Source: Paragorgia papillata (Eukaryota; Cnidaria; Anthozoa; Scleralcyonacea; Coralliidae). Taken from it: DNA of 64,000 nt. The notes beneath the pieces were generated by a model. The model saw only the letters and a list, made by a program, of their open reading frames with translations, did no database searches and had not been told where the DNA came from. Below are positions 62,373-64,000 of this stretch, piece after piece. The translations under genes were made by a program, and so were the position numbers. Location: positions 62,001 through 126,000 of the forward strand of contig JAWNZC010000320.1 in the NCBI GenBank assembly GCA_035771165.1, in the 5' to 3' direction. Position 1 is the first letter of the stretch. Every line of letters starts with the position of its first letter.

Positions 62373-63652
62373 TTGTTCACTTCTCTCACATGCTGCGGAA
62401 AGGATGAAATTGTATCAATCTCTACATCATCTATATAAGCGTCTGCAAAATCCTCTAAACTTTTCAAAACTCTTTCCTTTATCATTCTCTGAAACGTAGC
62501 TGGAGCTGTCTTCATCCCAAATGGCATGACGACAAACTCAAATAAGCCTATGGCTGTAATAAAAGCCGATTTTGGTATATTTGAAAACTCGAGAGGAATT
62601 TGCCAATACCCTTTCGTGAGATCTAAAGTGGTAATATATTTTGCCCTGCCTATCTTATCTAGCATTCGATCCATACGAGGTATAGGGTAAGCATCCATTT
62701 CTGTTATGGAATTTAATTTTCGATAGTCCACGCAAAATCTTATACTACCATCAGGTTTCGGAACTATCACGACTGGTGAGGCCCACGGGCTGGTAGAGGG
62801 TCGTATTATTCCCATCTCTAACATGTTATCGATTTCGGCATTAACACTCATCTCTAACCGTTGTGGCACTTGGTAAGGTCTCGAGCGAGTTGGCGGAGAT
62901 TCACCCGTATTAATTTGATGGGAGATAACGTGCGTACGACTGGGGATCCCTGAAAACACATCGCTATATTTCTCTAACAAAGTCTCAGCTTCAGTTCGTT
63001 GCAACAAATCTAAATGACTAGATATTGCAATATCCCCCCATGATTCCTTATTATTCACTCCAGGCAAATTAACTTCATGGGGTAACAACTCATCTCTCAC
63101 TCCCATTGGCATAACAAGCATAGAAGCTTCTTCTCGGCTCTGCCATCGCGACAGTAAATTGATGTTATATGTCCTAAGTTGTTTCTTAACTTTTCCTGCA
63201 TCCAATTCATACGATTTTCCGTTATTCATAACTCGTATAATTGGATATGGGCCAAACCATTTCGCCTCTGTCTTACTTCCTGGTGTCGGTAATAATACTA
63301 GCACCTTATCACCCACCTGAAAACGTCGTTCCTTAGATTTCTTATCATAAAAACGTTTCTGCTTAGCTTGGGCCTTTTCTACATTCTTCTTAACAAGTTC
63401 CTTCATTTGTCCCATTCGCCTTCGAATATCCATTACATGTGTGATCAAATTTTTATCAGAACTGGTCTGTCCCAACCAACTTTCTTTAACAACAGCCAGA
63501 GGGACCCTAACCATTCTACCATATAACAACTCAAAAGGCGAGCATCCAGTGGTCGGGCAAGGTACCTGTCTATACGCGAACAATAAATAAGGTAAATACT
63601 TATCCCAATCAGTCACCGAGCCACCTGCAAATTTCCTTAACATCGTTTTCAA
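62366..63652 (-). pseudogene. Gypsy pol: integrase C-terminus fused upstream of reverse transcriptase
   Basis: One continuous frame reads first an integrase end (YLPYLLFAYRQVP, SPFELLYGR, then the QVGDKVLVLLPTPGSK and WFGPYPIIRVM GPY/F region). It then passes through a linker (INLLSRWQSREEASM, EVNLPGVN) into RT: SPWASPVVIVPKPDG, FCVDYRKLNSIT, LDLTKGYWQIPL, MPFGMKTAPATFQR and the YIDD box. The order INT-RT-RNase H is that of Ty1/copia and of the Gmr1-like lineage of Ty3/Gypsy elements (established). Because INT and RT are in one uninterrupted frame, this is not two adjacent elements. A frameshift just after YIDD separates it from the RNase H part. Confidence 0.85.
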
Positions 63653-64000
63653 GGTGCCATTAAATGTCTCAACGAGACCATTGGCTTGTGGGTTATATGC
63701 CGATCAATTTAATCAATTTAATAATTATAGATTTGCACCTATTTCTTTCGGTATACCAACGCGGACAAACAGATTAATCAAGGCATCGGCTATTGCCTTC
63801 GAGTGAATTTTCCGTAAAGCAAAAGCCTCTGGATACCTAGTTGCATAATCAACAATCGCTAAAATATACTTATATCCTGTTTTTGTGGCTGGGAGTTCCC
63901 CAACTAAATCTATGGCAATTTTGTTGAACGGTTCAGAAACAACAGGTACAGGAGTTAAGGGTATTCTATTAGCAATTCGTTTTCGAGCAACTAATTGACA
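63653..64000 (-). pseudogene. Gypsy pol: damaged integrase core (continues beyond the window)
   Basis: The minus strand reads an integrase core: IAIDLVGELP with the first catalytic Asp, YKYILAIVDYATRYPEAF, IADALINLFVRVGIPKEI. It then hits stops in a short TTGATTAAATTGATC-rich filler (about 63700-63725). The frame resumes at AYNPQANGLVETFNGTLK with the catalytic Glu region. The segment that should carry the second Asp is missing, replaced by the filler, so this integrase is inactive. It runs off the window edge. Confidence 0.8.

Noticed and set aside
62303..63652. Two adjacent Gypsy elements explaining INT before RT
   Set aside because: INT C-terminus, linker and RT are in one uninterrupted reading frame without LTR or untranslated sequence between.

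Overview
The window is eukaryotic nuclear DNA of an AT-rich, repeat-laden marine-invertebrate type, plausibly a mollusc (low confidence). The evidence is spliced genes with consensus introns, AATAAA signals, satellite arrays, a 5'-truncated LINE, a Ty3/Gypsy element and a Crypton-like tyrosine recombinase. I saw no rRNA, tRNA, bacterial operon or CRISPR.

The core, 7.25-47.2 kb, is a nest of very large palindromic mobile elements related by gene content to Polinton/Maverick and adintovirus-like DNA elements. Four insertions (A-D) each start AGTRGRT and end in its complement, and each has a perfect 6-bp target-site duplication. A (7254-42767) has inverted terminal repeats of about 2.9 kb and is about 17.4 kb once the two elements nested in it are removed. 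B (20936-27180) and C (27296-39119) are palindromes almost from end to end, inserted about 100 bp apart inside A. D (43802-47201) is a gene-free palindrome downstream. B, C and D share poly-C termini, TGACTCA/TGACGCA arrays and subterminal sequence blocks.

B and C each encode a different A32-type DNA-packaging ATPase with an N-terminal C2H2 finger. B adds a peptide resembling the adenovirus pX-like virion peptides of Polinton relatives, plus an acidic zinc-ribbon protein. C adds a triple GRF-finger protein and a Cys/His 'HPSQ' protein that share a C-terminal module. A carries another HPSQ protein, a DEDD-like nuclease, a zinc-finger gene with an inverted nonsense-mutated paralog, a basic protein, and a single-LRR transmembrane protein. 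Many ATGs lie 45-65 bp below a TATA box and most genes are single-exon, which suggests compact virus-like gene expression. I see no DNA polymerase B or integrase, so mobilisation probably depended on helpers. The near head-to-head dimer form of B, C and D resembles snap-back defective genomes of protein-primed DNA viruses (inference).

Flanks. 1-5.2 kb is a 37/38-bp satellite with higher-order repeats and an inverted end block. 5.2-6.1 kb is a 20-bp minisatellite split by a truncated LINE. 6.1-6.9 kb holds an unrecognised broken gene and a hammerhead-core-like hairpin. 42.8-43.8 kb is a foldback element and a minisatellite. 47.3-49.45 kb has MITE-bounded repeats and chimeric fragments of B/C-type elements. 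49.46-52.28 kb is a three-exon pseudogene with a nonsense codon and a frameshift. 52.4-60.8 kb is a large 20-bp minisatellite. 60.8-64 kb is a broken Gypsy element in which integrase precedes reverse transcriptase (Gmr1-like order).
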